Shown here in pieces: positions 30,061 through 40,276 of a stretch of 64,000 nt of DNA; positions within the stretch are counted from its first letter, which is position 1, and each line of letters starts with the position of its first letter. The notes beneath the pieces are model-generated. The model saw only the letters and a program-made list of their open reading frames with translations, was not told the origin of the DNA and searched no databases. The stretch is from assembly GCF_000007905.1 (NCBI RefSeq), contig NC_004917.1:806001-870000 (forward strand), read 5' to 3'. This stretch comes from Helicobacter hepaticus ATCC 51449 (GTDB lineage Bacteria > Campylobacterota > Campylobacteria > Campylobacterales > Helicobacteraceae). Position numbers and translations under genes: made by a program.

Positions 30061-31422
30061 ATGGAAAATAAAAAGGAGAGTAAAGAACTTACACCTCAAG
30101 AAAAACGCAATAAAGAATTATATGATGTGCTTTCTAGCTGTCTGGACGCACCAAAAGAGGAATTAGAATCTTTAAAAGCAAAAGCCCTTGCACTTATTGA
30201 AAAAGGTGCGGTGATAGATAAAGAAAAAATCAGCGAGCTAGAAGCTTATGTCAGCGATTTAGAGCAGGAGTATTGGGACGATAGAGCAGTGTATGCAGGA
30301 CGCAGTGTCAAAGACAGCGAGGAATATAAGCTTTTGCAAGTTTTAAAAAAGTTTCACAAAGCAAAAGACAAGGCAAAGGCATTTGATTCACTCTTTATGC
30401 CTGTTACAAAATCTAAGGGTGTAACTCATCAGCCACAAAATAAGGCAGAGCTTAAAAAACTCGTAAAAGATAAAAAGATTTACTTAGGTGATATTGATGT
30501 AACTTGCGTAAAAGACTTTACAAATTTATTTGAAAACAGCAGGAGAAAGGATTTTAGTGGGATAGAAACTTGGGATGTAAGCCACGTTACTACAACGAGA
30601 AGATGTTTTTGCGGTGCAAAGCATTTCAATGAAAATATAGAATCTTGGAATGTCTCAAAGGTAAAAAATATGTGCCAAATGTTTATGGATGCAGAGAATT
30701 TTAATCAGCCCTTAAACAAATGGAATACTTCAAGTGTTACGAATATGAGCGAAATGTTTGCTTACGCCACTAGCTTTAATCAACCCCTTGATAAATGGAA
30801 TGTCTCAAATGTGGATAATATAGAATATATGTTTTATGGGGCAAAATCTTTCAATCAAAATCTTAATACTTGGAAGCTGCCTAAAGTGAATTGGAATCAT
30901 TATAGGTTGTATCAAGTGGGTAAGATTTTTCTAGATTCTGCTTTAGATGAAAATCCACCAAAGTGGTTTGTAGCCGCTATGGATAGCAAAAAATGCAATG
31001 GCAAGTATCAGCCAAAGATAGACAGAGATATTTGGTATCTCCTCAAAGATAAAAAGGTCGCTTTTAGCGATATAGATGTGAGCTTGATGACAAGTATGTT
31101 TCAGCTTTTTGATGACACTTATGTTCCAAGTGTCGCAGCAAGCATAAAAGACTTTAGCGGGATAGAGACTTGGGATGTAAGCAATGTTACGGATATGAGC
31201 GGTATGTTTCGTAATGCAAAAAATTTTAATATCGACATAAGCGGCTGGAATGTCTCTAATGTAAAAAGTATGTCTATGATGTTTTATGGGGCAGAAAACT
31301 TCAATCAAAATCTTGATAAATGGCAGGTGAGAAGCGATTGCAATGTGAAGTATATGTTTGAGGGAACACCTTTAGAAGAGAATCCGCCCAAGTGGTATAA
31401 GAAAATAGCAGATAAGAACTAA
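30061..31422 (+). CDS. DUF285/BspA-type repeat protein
   Basis: A 453-aa protein with no signal peptide. Residues 1-120 are charged and helical. From about 140 onward there are tandem DUF285 repeats of about 25 residues with the pattern DFSGIETWDVS-V--M-MF--A-NFN. One block spans about 150-290 and a second about 345-450, each ending in ENPPKW. A KKLVKDKKIYLGDIDV-like segment and LLKDKKVAFSDIDV introduce the two blocks, so the gene looks internally duplicated. The ribosome site AGGAGG is strong. Expression is probably switched by the A14 promoter. Function unknown. Confidence 0.75.
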   Translation: MENKKESKELTPQEKRNKELYDVLSSCLDAPKEELESLKAKALALIEKGAVIDKEKISELEAYVSDLEQEYWDDRAVYAGRSVKDSEEYKLLQVLKKFHKAKDKAKAFDSLFMPVTKSKGVTHQPQNKAELKKLVKDKKIYLGDIDVTCVKDFTNLFENSRRKDFSGIETWDVSHVTTTRRCFCGAKHFNENIESWNVSKVKNMCQMFMDAENFNQPLNKWNTSSVTNMSEMFAYATSFNQPLDKWNVSNVDNIEYMFYGAKSFNQNLNTWKLPKVNWNHYRLYQVGKIFLDSALDENPPKWFVAAMDSKKCNGKYQPKIDRDIWYLLKDKKVAFSDIDVSLMTSMFQLFDDTYVPSVAASIKDFSGIETWDVSNVTDMSGMFRNAKNFNIDISGWNVSNVKSMSMMFYGAENFNQNLDKWQVRSDCNVKYMFEGTPLEENPPKWYKKIADKN

Positions 31423-31428
31423 GTAAAT

Positions 31429-31462
31429 CCCTTTGCAAAAAGTGGGTTTAGCCCATCAAAGG
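31429..31462 (+). terminator. Stem-loop after DUF285 gene
   Basis: Nested dyads CCTTTG...CAAAGG and TGGG-TTTAG-CCCA lie just past the DUF285 stop codon, followed by five A residues and not by a T tract. It may be a weak or RNA-processing type terminator. The rest of the 150-bp gap to alaS shows nothing else clear. Confidence 0.35.
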
Positions 31463-31572
31463 AAAAATACGCGTTTTATTATGGCAAATGATATGAGAAT
31501 CTGCCAATGTCATTTACTCCTAATCTTTAGAATTTTCCTAATAATTGAGCGCATTCCTTAGCATAATATTCC

Positions 31573-34251
31573 TTACTGCAAAGCCTTTGTAGCAATGTCT
31601 TTTGCAAGATTTAAAGCCTGTGAGATTTTGTCTATATCTTTACCTCCAGCAGTGGCAAAGTCATCTCTGCCCCCGCCATTGCCTCCTAATTCTTGCGCGA
31701 CTTGTTTTACCCAAGCTCCTGCTTTAAGAGGTGCATTTTTTACCCCTGCTACAATGCTTATTTTATTATTAGATTCACTAAGAAGCAAAATGGCTACACT
31801 TTCATTTTCGTTTTTGCTTCTATCAATAATTTCTTTTGCCTCATTTGCACTTACAGAATCAAGTTTGAGCACAATCAGCCTCACACCATTTATCTCCTCA
31901 TAATCGAGGCTTTTTACACTTTGTTTTGCTTTGTTTGCTTTCTCTTTTGCCTCATTTAACTGCATTTTTATTTTTTCAATACCCTGCAAAACATCTTGTG
32001 CTTTTAAAGATTCTCTTGCCCTACTTAGTTCAAGCAAAGCATTCTTGCCATAATGATATGCCGCATTCCCACACACTGCTTCAATGCGGCGCACACCACT
32101 ACTTACACCAGATTCTTTTACAATATAAAAACTGCCGATTTCAGCAGTGTTATTCACGTGAATCCCACCGCATAACTCAATAGAGTCTCCAAAGCTCACT
32201 ACGCGCACCCTCTCTCCATATTTTTCACCAAAAAGTGCCATTGCACCTTTTGCTTTTGCCTGTTGCATATCCATATTCTCGCATAATTGCGCATTTGATT
32301 GTAAAATCTGCTCATTGACAAGATTTTCAATGTGTGTAATCTCCTCATTTGTCAAAGCCTTTGGGTGAGAGAAATCAAAGCGCAAACGATGCGGCTGCAC
32401 AAGACTTCCTGCTTGAGCGATATGTGAGCCCAAAATCGTGCGCAATGCCAAATGCAGCAAGTGCGTAGCCGAGTGATGTTTGGCGATTTCAAATCGTATA
32501 GAATCTACCTCTGCAAAGACTTCTTGCCCTACTTTTAAAGCACTTAAAGCTTCTATTTGAGAGAGATTTAATCCAAAAAATTTCTGCGTATCAAGCACTT
32601 GTGCAAACTTCTGTGCTTGTGCAGATTGCAAAATCCTATTTGTAGAATATAATGCGCCCTTATCGCCCACAGGACCGCCAGATTCAGGATAAAAAGGTGT
32701 TTTATCAAGCATTACCCAACCTTGAGAGCTAGGGCTTAGAGTATCCACCATTTTAAATTGAGAATCAAGCAAGGCTTTAATCTTGCAAGTTTCTTTATTG
32801 CTTTCATAGCCCACAAATTTATTTTCCCCAAATTTACTCAAAAGGGCATTAAAATCACCCTCTTTCAAAGCATCACCACTCCCTTTCCAACTCGCTTTAG
32901 AGCGACTTTTTTGCTCATTCATACATTGCTCAAAAGCTTGCATATCTACTTGTATATGCCTTTCTCGCAACATATCTTGGGTTAAATCAAGTGGAAAACC
33001 ATAGGTATCATAAAGCTTAAATGCTACCTCTCCGCTAAAGAGAATCTCTTGTTTTTGCGTTTGAACTGCACTTTGGAGTTTCTCTAGTTCTGTGCTAAAG
33101 AGTGTCATTCCTGATTCTATGGTTTCAAAAAATCTCTCCTCTTCATTTTTACATTGCTCTTTAATCGCTCTCTTGCGCTCTTGCAAATAGCTATAATGCA
33201 CGCCCATAGATTCGCATACCACTTCTACAACTTGCCACAAAAATGGCTTTTTTAGTCCCAATAAATAGCCGTGTCGCACTGCTCGGCGCAAGATTCTGCG
33301 CAACACATAGCCGCGTCCTTCTTTGTCAAAATTCACGCCTTGAGCAAGCAAAAATGCTACGCTTCTAGCGTGGTCTGCAATTACACGAAAGGAGGCTTGA
33401 ATATTCTTAATTTTAATCATCTCTGCTTCTTGCAAATCAAGTCTATCAAAAATTTCATCATCACCAAAATATGTTTTATTTGTAAGTTTTTGAAGACATT
33501 GCATTAAAGGTGCAAAAAGGCTTGTATCAAAATTATTTATCTTGCCCTCTTTAAGTGCTATCACGCGTTCTAGCCCCATTCCTGTATCAATACTAGGCTT
33601 TGGCAAAAGTGTTCTCACACCACCTTTTTGCTCAAACTGCATAAACACAAGATTCCATATTTCTAAGAATCTATCTCCCTCGCCGCCAAAATAATCCTCA
33701 TCACTCTGAAAATATTTCTCGCCTTGATCCACATAAATTTCACTACAAGGTCCGCAAGGTCCGCTATCACCCATTTGCCAAAAATTATCCTTATCGCCCA
33801 TTCTTTTAATGCGACTTGGCTCAATGTGTTCGCACCACAGCTCGTAAGCTTCATCATCGCTCTCGTGGATTGTTACATATAACACATCTTTACTAAAGCC
33901 CAAAACTTGCGTTACAAACTCCCACGCATAAGCGATTGCTTCTTTTTTAAAATAATCACCAAAACTAAAATTACCCAACATTTCAAAAAGTGTATGATGA
34001 CGCGCAGTATAGCCGACATTTTCTAAGTCATTATGTTTCCCACCTGCTCGGATACACAGCTGTGAGCTTGTAGCTCGTGGCGGAGCAGGAATTGGAATCT
34101 TGCCTGTAAAAATATCTTTAAACTGCACCATACCTGCATTTGTAAAAAGCAAACTCGCATCATCTGGCACAAGTGGCATAGAATCATAAACCTTGTGAGA
34201 TTTAGAGGCAAAAAAATCAAGATATTGCTTTCTAATATCATATTGCGCCAT
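31573..34251 (-). CDS. alaS: Alanyl-tRNA synthetase
   Basis: Charges tRNA-Ala and edits mischarged Ser/Gly (892 aa). The class II catalytic core carries [18 protein letters not shown] near residue 80. The editing domain has the zinc motifs [11 protein letters not shown] and [10 protein letters not shown]-Ala domain with a Gly-rich end ([15 protein letters not shown]) completes it. AAAGGA lies before the ATG. It converges on the DUF285 gene. Confidence 0.97.
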   Translation of the reverse strand: MAQYDIRKQYLDFFASKSHKVYDSMPLVPDDASLLFTNAGMVQFKDIFTGKIPIPAPPRATSSQLCIRAGGKHNDLENVGYTARHHTLFEMLGNFSFGDYFKKEAIAYAWEFVTQVLGFSKDVLYVTIHESDDEAYELWCEHIEPSRIKRMGDKDNFWQMGDSGPCGPCSEIYVDQGEKYFQSDEDYFGGEGDRFLEIWNLVFMQFEQKGGVRTLLPKPSIDTGMGLERVIALKEGKINNFDTSLFAPLMQCLQKLTNKTYFGDDEIFDRLDLQEAEMIKIKNIQASFRVIADHARSVAFLLAQGVNFDKEGRGYVLRRILRRAVRHGYLLGLKKPFLWQVVEVVCESMGVHYSYLQERKRAIKEQCKNEEERFFETIESGMTLFSTELEKLQSAVQTQKQEILFSGEVAFKLYDTYGFPLDLTQDMLRERHIQVDMQAFEQCMNEQKSRSKASWKGSGDALKEGDFNALLSKFGENKFVGYESNKETCKIKALLDSQFKMVDTLSPSSQGWVMLDKTPFYPESGGPVGDKGALYSTNRILQSAQAQKFAQVLDTQKFFGLNLSQIEALSALKVGQEVFAEVDSIRFEIAKHHSATHLLHLALRTILGSHIAQAGSLVQPHRLRFDFSHPKALTNEEITHIENLVNEQILQSNAQLCENMDMQQAKAKGAMALFGEKYGERVRVVSFGDSIELCGGIHVNNTAEIGSFYIVKESGVSSGVRRIEAVCGNAAYHYGKNALLELSRARESLKAQDVLQGIEKIKMQLNEAKEKANKAKQSVKSLDYEEINGVRLIVLKLDSVSANEAKEIIDRSKNENESVAILLLSESNNKISIVAGVKNAPLKAGAWVKQVAQELGGNGGGRDDFATAGGKDIDKISQALNLAKDIATKALQ

Positions 34252-34302
34252 AAAAATCCTTTGTTGAATAAATTAATGGGTAATTATAGCCAAAACTCAT
34301 AT

Positions 34303-34893
34303 CTAAAAGCTATATCGCACATTAAGACTTAAAGAGGGATTGCCTTGCATATCTGTATCAACACTTGGCATAATCATCGTATTTTTGGGCATATATTTAT
34401 TTGTAAAAACATACGAAAATCCCCACGCAATAAGCGCTCCAGCACTCACTTGCAAGAATGAATGCTTCTTTGCCTCAACTCTTGAAGCAGCAGTAAGCAC
34501 TGCTAAGATGCCCACAGGAATAGCAGGTTTCCACCCATAGCGATAATACACATATCCCGCCGCGCTAAAAGCCGCTGATGAATGTCCGCTTGGCATACCT
34601 TTCCAATCCTCACAACAAGGTCTTTTGGCAAAGGCTACACTATTGCCATTTTTATGAGCGGTATCAAAACCCCATTTGATACCCTCTGTAACAAGCTGTG
34701 TGCTTAAAGTGCCAAGCGCAAGCTGCCCCATACCCTCATAGTCTTCCATTGCCAAAGATACAACCATCACATATAAAGGTAAAAGCCGAAAGGTATCGCC
34801 AAATTGTTCAAATTGATTCTCTCGCGTATAAACGGGGGGGGGGGCAAAGATAAAATATACCAATGCAAATTGCAAAAAAAATTTTTTCCACAT
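34303..34893 (-). CDS. PAP2-type phosphatase, phase-variable by C11 tract
   Basis: A 196-aa PAP2-superfamily membrane/periplasmic phosphatase. The signal-like N-terminus MWKKFFLQFALVYFIFA is followed by three prolines encoded by C11. Motifs: KRP near residue 88 (partial first motif), PSGHSSAAF near 102, and SRVEAKKH near 137 with the catalytic histidine; the usual following aspartate is glutamine here. The start at 34893 has AAGGA; an ATG six codons upstream is less likely. Relatives remove phosphates from lipid A, undecaprenyl-PP or phospholipids; the substrate here is not determined. The frame is open with 11 C residues. Confidence 0.8.
   Translation of the reverse strand: MWKKFFLQFALVYFIFAPPPVYTRENQFEQFGDTFRLLPLYVMVVSLAMEDYEGMGQLALGTLSTQLVTEGIKWGFDTAHKNGNSVAFAKRPCCEDWKGMPSGHSSAAFSAAGYVYYRYGWKPAIPVGILAVLTAASRVEAKKHSFLQVSAGALIAWGFSYVFTNKYMPKNTMIMPSVDTDMQGNPSLSLNVRYSF
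34834..34844. repeat. G11/C11 homopolymer within PAP2 gene
   Basis: Eleven G residues on the plus strand. With 10 or 12 bases, reading past the tract meets a stop within about 25 or 9 codons respectively, so single-base slippage switches the gene off. Confidence 0.95.
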
Positions 34894-34967
34894 AGATTTC
34901 CTTATATTCATAAATAAAATAAAACAAAACTATTATAAAGATTCTATCCTTAAATTGCATTTTGGCT

Positions 34968-35894
34968 TCAAACATTATTTATAGCATATTTTACTGCATT
35001 GAGATAACTTTGCACACTGATATTACTTCCTTTTTTATATGCTTTATCATACGCTACGCCGTGATCTACTGAAGTGCGAAGTATTGGGAGATTAAGGCTA
35101 ACATTAATACTTTGCTCAAAGTATAATGCCTTTAAAGGAGCTAAACCTACATCGTGATACATACTCACAAAATACCTAAATCTCTCTCTATTTGATGGCG
35201 AAAATGCACTATCAGGTGGATATGCTCCAAAGAAAATTTCATATCCAAGCTGCATATTTGCCTCACTCACTGCTGCATTTATCTGCATATCCTCTACTCC
35301 CATAATACCCTCATCTCCACAATGTGGATTAAGCCCTAATACACAACAAGGCTCATTAAGATTCACTCCTTGAGCAAAGCGCAATAAAAAATCCCTCACT
35401 CGCTCTTGTGTAACACACGCACTTACTTGTGAGAGGGCAATATGATCTGTAAAAAGAGCGACAAAGAGAGAAGGACAACCAAGCATCATTATAGAATCCA
35501 TATTAAATATTGATGAAAGTGCGTGAGTGTGCCCTACAAAACTTATGTCTGCCTCTTGCCAAGCTTTCTTATGAATAGGTAGGGTTACTAAAGCTACACA
35601 TTGCTTACTTTGGACAAGGCTTACTCCTTGTAAAAAACTCTCATAGCTGTATTTTCCACTAGAGGCACTTATACAACTTGGTTTAATCAAATTATCAACA
35701 AGGCATTCAAAATCAGCCACACATTGCATATCTTGTGGCGTAGGATAATCCAAAAGTGTGCTTGCAGATTCTAAAACTTCCCTATGCACACAATAAAGTG
35801 GCTCACACCATTGTGCAATATGATGATGCGCCTTTAATGCAATTTCAAGCCCTATGCCATTTACATCGCCTACGCTAATAGCTACTTTTGGCAC
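34968..35894 (-). CDS. pdxA: 4-hydroxythreonine-4-phosphate dehydrogenase
   Basis: Pyridoxal phosphate synthesis, DXP-dependent route (308 aa). N-terminal VAISVGDVNGIGLEIALKA, metal-binding histidines in FVGHTHAL and in FVSMYHDVGLAPLK, and the end TSVDHGVAYD match PdxA. Translation appears to start at GTG, 13 bp inside the end of pdxJ, with GAGG five bases upstream. PdxJ condenses the PdxA product with deoxyxylulose phosphate, so the pair is functionally coupled. Confidence 0.94.
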   Translation of the reverse strand: MPKVAISVGDVNGIGLEIALKAHHHIAQWCEPLYCVHREVLESASTLLDYPTPQDMQCVADFECLVDNLIKPSCISASSGKYSYESFLQGVSLVQSKQCVALVTLPIHKKAWQEADISFVGHTHALSSIFNMDSIMMLGCPSLFVALFTDHIALSQVSACVTQERVRDFLLRFAQGVNLNEPCCVLGLNPHCGDEGIMGVEDMQINAAVSEANMQLGYEIFFGAYPPDSAFSPSNRERFRYFVSMYHDVGLAPLKALYFEQSINVSLNLPILRTSVDHGVAYDKAYKKGSNISVQSYLNAVKYAINNV

Positions 35895-36685
35895 ATTGCC
35901 TCTCTCATTTGGATAATCGCACGCTCTAAGCCTACAAATACAGAACGAGCAATGATACTATGCCCAATATTCAACTCACTAATTTGTGGAATCTGCGCTA
36001 TTGCGCCTACATTTTGATAATTTAATCCGTGTCCTGCAAAACATTCAAGAGGGCGAGTATCAATGGTTGAAGTGGCAAGTTTAGCACATTGTGCAATATC
36101 ATCAAGTGTGCGAGAAATCTCCTCATTTATTTCTTGTGTAGGAAATGCAAATTCTTCTAAAGCACGATGTGTACGAGAGAGATTACTATATGCCATAAGC
36201 ATTAAATTTGCGTATCTGCCTGTATGAAGCTCTACTGCCTGCGCTCCAAGCTCACGCGCAAGAAAAATAGATTCCTTTTTAGGATCAATAAAAAGCGCAC
36301 TCACAATGCCACAGGATTCAAAGGCTTTAAGCGTATCACGAATACTATCATAACGAGATTCTATATCTAAACCACCCTCTGTGGTAATTTCCTCTCGCTT
36401 TTCAGGCACAAGTGTAATACGTTGTGGTTTTAAACCACAAAGATAATCAATAATTTTTTCATCAAGCGCACATTCTATGTTAATAGGCAAAGGACTTGAT
36501 TGAATAATGCGTTTCACATCACTATCGTGGATATGTCGTCTGTCTTCACGTAAATGAAATGTGATTTGATGCGCACCTGCATTTTTTGCAATAAACACTG
36601 CCTCAAGTGGGTCAGGCTCATAAATAGCTCTTGCTTCGCGCAAAGTTGCAATGTGGTCAATATTTACACCTAATCGTATAGACAT
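35882..36685 (-). CDS. pdxJ: Pyridoxine 5'-phosphate synthase
   Basis: TIM-barrel enzyme closing the pyridoxine ring (267 aa). It opens with IRLGVNIDHIATLREAR, then has ITFHLREDRRHI and ELHTGRYA, and ends with the phosphate-binding ELNIGHSIIARSVFVGL. The start at MSIRLG has AAGGAGA upstream. It overlaps pdxA and follows ilvN by 10 bp. Confidence 0.95.
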   Translation of the reverse strand: MSIRLGVNIDHIATLREARAIYEPDPLEAVFIAKNAGAHQITFHLREDRRHIHDSDVKRIIQSSPLPINIECALDEKIIDYLCGLKPQRITLVPEKREEITTEGGLDIESRYDSIRDTLKAFESCGIVSALFIDPKKESIFLARELGAQAVELHTGRYANLMLMAYSNLSRTHRALEEFAFPTQEINEEISRTLDDIAQCAKLATSTIDTRPLECFAGHGLNYQNVGAIAQIPQISELNIGHSIIARSVFVGLERAIIQMREAMCQK

Positions 36686-36695
36686 TTCTTTCTCC

Positions 36696-37178
36696 TTATC
36701 TTTCCATAGCAATTACACCGCTTCTTATAATCTCTTTTGGATTAAAGATTCTAACAGCTGCAATAAATTGATTAATCGCTGAAGGTTTATCAGTAGCAAT
36801 TACAATAATATATTTTTCATTAGCATTTGCAATCTTGCCATTATAAGCCTTACATAGTGCCTCTATATCCGCTAAAGACTCATTTAATGGAATCTTTACC
36901 AATACTGCTTCTTTTTCAAGCAAATCATCACTTGAGATAACGCTCACTACGGGGATAAGCTTATGAAGCTGCTTAATAATCTGTTCAATGACAACTTCAG
37001 AACCTTGTGTTACAATCGTAATGCGCGAGAGGTTGCTATTAGGAATGGGGGCAGTAGTGAGAGATTCTATATTATATCCACGTGCAGAAAAAAGTCCTGA
37101 AATCCTCGCTAAAACGCTATGCTCATTGATAACATTTATACAAATGCTTTTTTTGAGCTCTGTATTTTTTGCTTCCAT
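36696..37178 (-). CDS. ilvN: Acetolactate synthase small subunit
   Basis: Regulatory subunit (160 aa) giving valine feedback control of the catalytic subunit. It has an N-terminal ACT domain (VLARISGLFSARGYNIESL) and a C-terminal domain with LVKIPLNES and IRSGVIAMER. It is separated from ilvB by one base. Also named ilvH in other annotations. Confidence 0.93.
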   Translation of the reverse strand: MEAKNTELKKSICINVINEHSVLARISGLFSARGYNIESLTTAPIPNSNLSRITIVTQGSEVVIEQIIKQLHKLIPVVSVISSDDLLEKEAVLVKIPLNESLADIEALCKAYNGKIANANEKYIIVIATDKPSAINQFIAAVRIFNPKEIIRSGVIAMER

Positions 37179-37179
37179 A

Positions 37180-38892
37180 TCACTTCCCCTCTCTTAAGGC
37201 TTTTTCTCCACTTGAGAGAATCATCTCATAGATTGCTCCACCACTTGGCACCATCGGCAAAACATCTTCGTATCTATCTATCATTACTTCAATAAATGCC
37301 ACTTTTTTAGCATCTAATGCCTTTTTAAACGCCTCATCAAATTCACATTTTTTCTCTACTCTAAAGCCCACACCGCCAAAAGATTCTATAAGTTTAATAA
37401 AATCGGGTTGCAAACTCAAATCTGTATGCGAGAAACGATGTTCATAAAAAAAGCTTTGCCATTGCCGCACCATTCCTAAATAATTATTATTTAAAATAAC
37501 ATTAACAAAAGGAATACCATACACAACACAAGTCATTAACTCTTGAATATTCATTAAAATTGAGCCATCACCTGTAATATTAATAATGGTTTTATGAGGA
37601 CACGCAAGTTTCGCCCCAAGTGCTGCAGGCAATCCATAACCCATTGTGCCAAGCCCTCCACTGCTTAAAAATTGACGCGGAAAGCTAAAAGGATAAAACT
37701 GCGCAGCCCACATTTGATGCTGTCCTACATCAGTAGTAATGATTGCATTATCTCCTAAATGTTCGCCAAGTCTTTGAATCACCCATTGAGGCTTAATAGA
37801 ATCTACACTATCTTCAAAACTCATAGGATGTGTGAGTGCATAAGAACGCAAATGTTCTCTCCATCTCATAATTTTTTGTGTATCATATCCACTTAGCTCA
37901 ATCATCATATCTGATACAATATGCTTTAAATCACCGACAATAGGGTAATCTACAGCTATAATTTTACCAATAGAGCTAGGATCAATATCAATATGTGCAA
38001 TTTTTGCATTTTTTGCAAATTCACTTAACTTACCTGTTACCCTATCATCAAAGCGCGCACCAAGACATACTAATAAATCACATTCACTTACTGCCATATT
38101 TGCAGCATAGCTCCCGTGCATTCCAAGCATTCCAAGTAGATTCTCATCATCATATCTTAGTACTCCACGTGCAAGGAGTGTTTCTGCACACGGAATCCCT
38201 GTGCAATGCACAATTTCACGAATAATCTCACTCGCATTTGAAAGTATCGCTCCACCGCCAATATAAAATAAAGGCTTTTGCGCACTCATAATTGCTTCAC
38301 AAAGTTTTTTAATTTGACGCGAATTGCCTTTTATTGTAGGCTTATAACTTTGAAGTGAAATAGATTCTGGGTAGGCAAATTCACCCAAAGTGCCTGTAAT
38401 ATCCTTTGGAATATCTACAAGCACGGGTCCTTGCCTCCCACTACGCGCAATATAAAAAGCTTCTTTAAGGATTCTAGGCAATTCACTAATATTACGCACC
38501 AAAAAATTATGCTTTGTGCAAGGACGAGAAATACCTACTGCATCAATTTCTTGAAATGCGTCAGTGCCAATTTGCGTAATGGGCACTTGCCCACTAATGA
38601 CCACAAGAGGTATAGAATCTGTATAAGCCGTAGCAATGCCTGTAATTGCATTTGTAAATCCCGGACCTGAAGTGATGATTGCTACACCAACTTCTCCGCT
38701 ACTACGCGCATAACCATCGGCTGCACACACTGCTCCTTGTTCGTGTCGTGCGAGAATATGTGAAAAATAGTTTTGTTTATAAATCTCATCATAAATATGT
38801 AATACTGCACCGCCCGGATAGCCAAAAACAACCTTTACACCTTCAAGATGTAAAGCTTGAATAAGCATTTGAGCCCCTTTCATTACCTTCAT
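37180..38892 (-). CDS. ilvB: Acetolactate synthase large subunit
   Basis: Thiamine diphosphate enzyme forming acetolactate and acetohydroxybutyrate in branched-chain amino acid synthesis (570 aa). VVFGYPGGAVLHIYDE contains the family start, with ARHEQGA carrying the catalytic glutamate near residue 50. The ThDP motif GDGSILMNIQE to NNNYLGM is near residue 440. The ATG at 38892 has AAGGGG six bases upstream; an ATG five codons earlier is also in frame. It forms an operon with ilvN and perhaps pdxJ-pdxA. Confidence 0.95.
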   Translation of the reverse strand: MKVMKGAQMLIQALHLEGVKVVFGYPGGAVLHIYDEIYKQNYFSHILARHEQGAVCAADGYARSSGEVGVAIITSGPGFTNAITGIATAYTDSIPLVVISGQVPITQIGTDAFQEIDAVGISRPCTKHNFLVRNISELPRILKEAFYIARSGRQGPVLVDIPKDITGTLGEFAYPESISLQSYKPTIKGNSRQIKKLCEAIMSAQKPLFYIGGGAILSNASEIIREIVHCTGIPCAETLLARGVLRYDDENLLGMLGMHGSYAANMAVSECDLLVCLGARFDDRVTGKLSEFAKNAKIAHIDIDPSSIGKIIAVDYPIVGDLKHIVSDMMIELSGYDTQKIMRWREHLRSYALTHPMSFEDSVDSIKPQWVIQRLGEHLGDNAIITTDVGQHQMWAAQFYPFSFPRQFLSSGGLGTMGYGLPAALGAKLACPHKTIINITGDGSILMNIQELMTCVVYGIPFVNVILNNNYLGMVRQWQSFFYEHRFSHTDLSLQPDFIKLIESFGGVGFRVEKKCEFDEAFKKALDAKKVAFIEVMIDRYEDVLPMVPSGGAIYEMILSSGEKALREGK

Positions 38893-38938
38893 AAATGCCC
38901 CTTCCATAATAATTCAAAGACAATATAAATACCAAAAT

Positions 38939-38960
38939 TTACTTAATAATTACTTAATAA
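38939..38960. repeat. 11-bp perfect tandem repeat in ilvB/MFS divergent region
   Basis: Two head-to-tail copies of TTACTTAATAA lie in the 153-bp region between the divergent ilvB and MFS genes. The placement suits an operator, but no regulator is identified. A TATACAAT -10-like box lies nearer the MFS gene. Confidence 0.6.
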
Positions 38961-39045
38961 TATAAATTTATAAGCTTAAGATAATTTTTTAAAGATTTAT
39001 ACTCATTTTATACAATACACAAAGAAAGCTTTATAAGGAAATTAA

Positions 39046-40215
39046 ATGACATTGCACAAAAAAATCTTTCTTATTAATCTTTTACCTATTTTGCTTATCA
39101 GCCTTAACCTCCGCGCACCTATTACTTCTGTGGGACCTGTGGTAGATTTAATTAAAGATTATTATCATTTAAGTGCCGCTCAAGCAGGATTACTCACTTC
39201 TTTACCGCTTTTTGCATTTGGCATTGTCTCTTTTATAGTAGCAATTTTTCAACCTACAAGGGCAATGCTTTTTGGGCTTTTATGTATCAGTATTGGTGAG
39301 ATTATTCGCTGTATCGGTGGAAGTATAGAGCTTTTTATTGGCACTGCAATTATGGGAAGCGGTATTGCAGTAGCAAATGTGCTTCTTCCTAGCTTTGTTA
39401 AAGCAAAATTTCCACGCGATGTGCCTAAAATAATGGGTATTTATAGCCTTGTGATTAATATCTCTGCCACACTTGGCATTGCAGCGATTTTGCCACTTAT
39501 TCATCTTATGTCTGTGCCTATAGCGATGGGCTGTTGGATAATTTTGGCAATAATGGCAATTCTTAGCTATCTCCCTCAAATTAAAAATCATAGAATCTCA
39601 CGCAAAAAAGTTAAGATTCATCTCAAAGGCACACTTTGGACAAACTTGAGTGCGTGGAATATCTCGCTTTTTATGGGATTTACAAGCACAATTGCTTATA
39701 GTTTTTTTACTTGGTATCCTAGCTTTATCATTTCTTTTGGCTATAGTCAAACTTTTGCCTCAAATATAATGATACTTGCCCAAATGATTGTGATTCCCGC
39801 CTCTTTTTTAGCACCGCTTATGCTTGGCTCACTCACACATAAACAAAAAGGAATATTTATAGGTGCGATTTGTGGGCTGTATATACTTAGCTTTTCTCTT
39901 TTGCTTTATACACATAATTTATGGGTAATTGTGCTTGTTTCAATACTTATAGGAATCCCTGTAGGAGGAGTATTTGGCATTGCCTTACTTTTTATTTCAA
40001 ATAAAAGTGCGAATGTGCAAATTGCCACAAAACTTTCTGCTATGGCACAAGGTATAGGCTATCTTCTTGCTTCACTTGGTCCTGTGCTTATTGGCAGATT
40101 CTATGACTTATACCAAAACTTTACATATTCGCTTATCGCACTTTTATTTTTAAGTGTAATACTGAATGTTATTGGCTTTTTAGCATATAAATCTCCCCAA
40201 ATACAATCCTCTTGA
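39046..40215 (+). CDS. MFS transporter, CynX/NimT-like
   Basis: A 389-aa polytopic protein with about 12 hydrophobic segments. The N-terminal NLRAPITSVGPVVDLI is typical of the CynX/NimT (cyanate/nitroimidazole transporter-like) group. The first half contains SLPLFAFGIVSF and GSGIAVANVLLPSFVKA. The substrate cannot be told from sequence. AAGGA lies before the ATG. It is divergent from ilvB. Confidence 0.85.
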   Translation: MTLHKKIFLINLLPILLISLNLRAPITSVGPVVDLIKDYYHLSAAQAGLLTSLPLFAFGIVSFIVAIFQPTRAMLFGLLCISIGEIIRCIGGSIELFIGTAIMGSGIAVANVLLPSFVKAKFPRDVPKIMGIYSLVINISATLGIAAILPLIHLMSVPIAMGCWIILAIMAILSYLPQIKNHRISRKKVKIHLKGTLWTNLSAWNISLFMGFTSTIAYSFFTWYPSFIISFGYSQTFASNIMILAQMIVIPASFLAPLMLGSLTHKQKGIFIGAICGLYILSFSLLLYTHNLWVIVLVSILIGIPVGGVFGIALLFISNKSANVQIATKLSAMAQGIGYLLASLGPVLIGRFYDLYQNFTYSLIALLFLSVILNVIGFLAYKSPQIQSS

Positions 40216-40276
40216 TTTGTTTTTAAATTAAAATTTATTAATATACACATTTAATTTGCACTCAGGAATATTAAAG

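Noticed and set aside
40256-40276. Upstream ATG for the DUF4878-like lipoprotein
   Set aside because: It would put extra polar residues before the signal peptide and has no ribosome site; the ATG at 40277 fits better.
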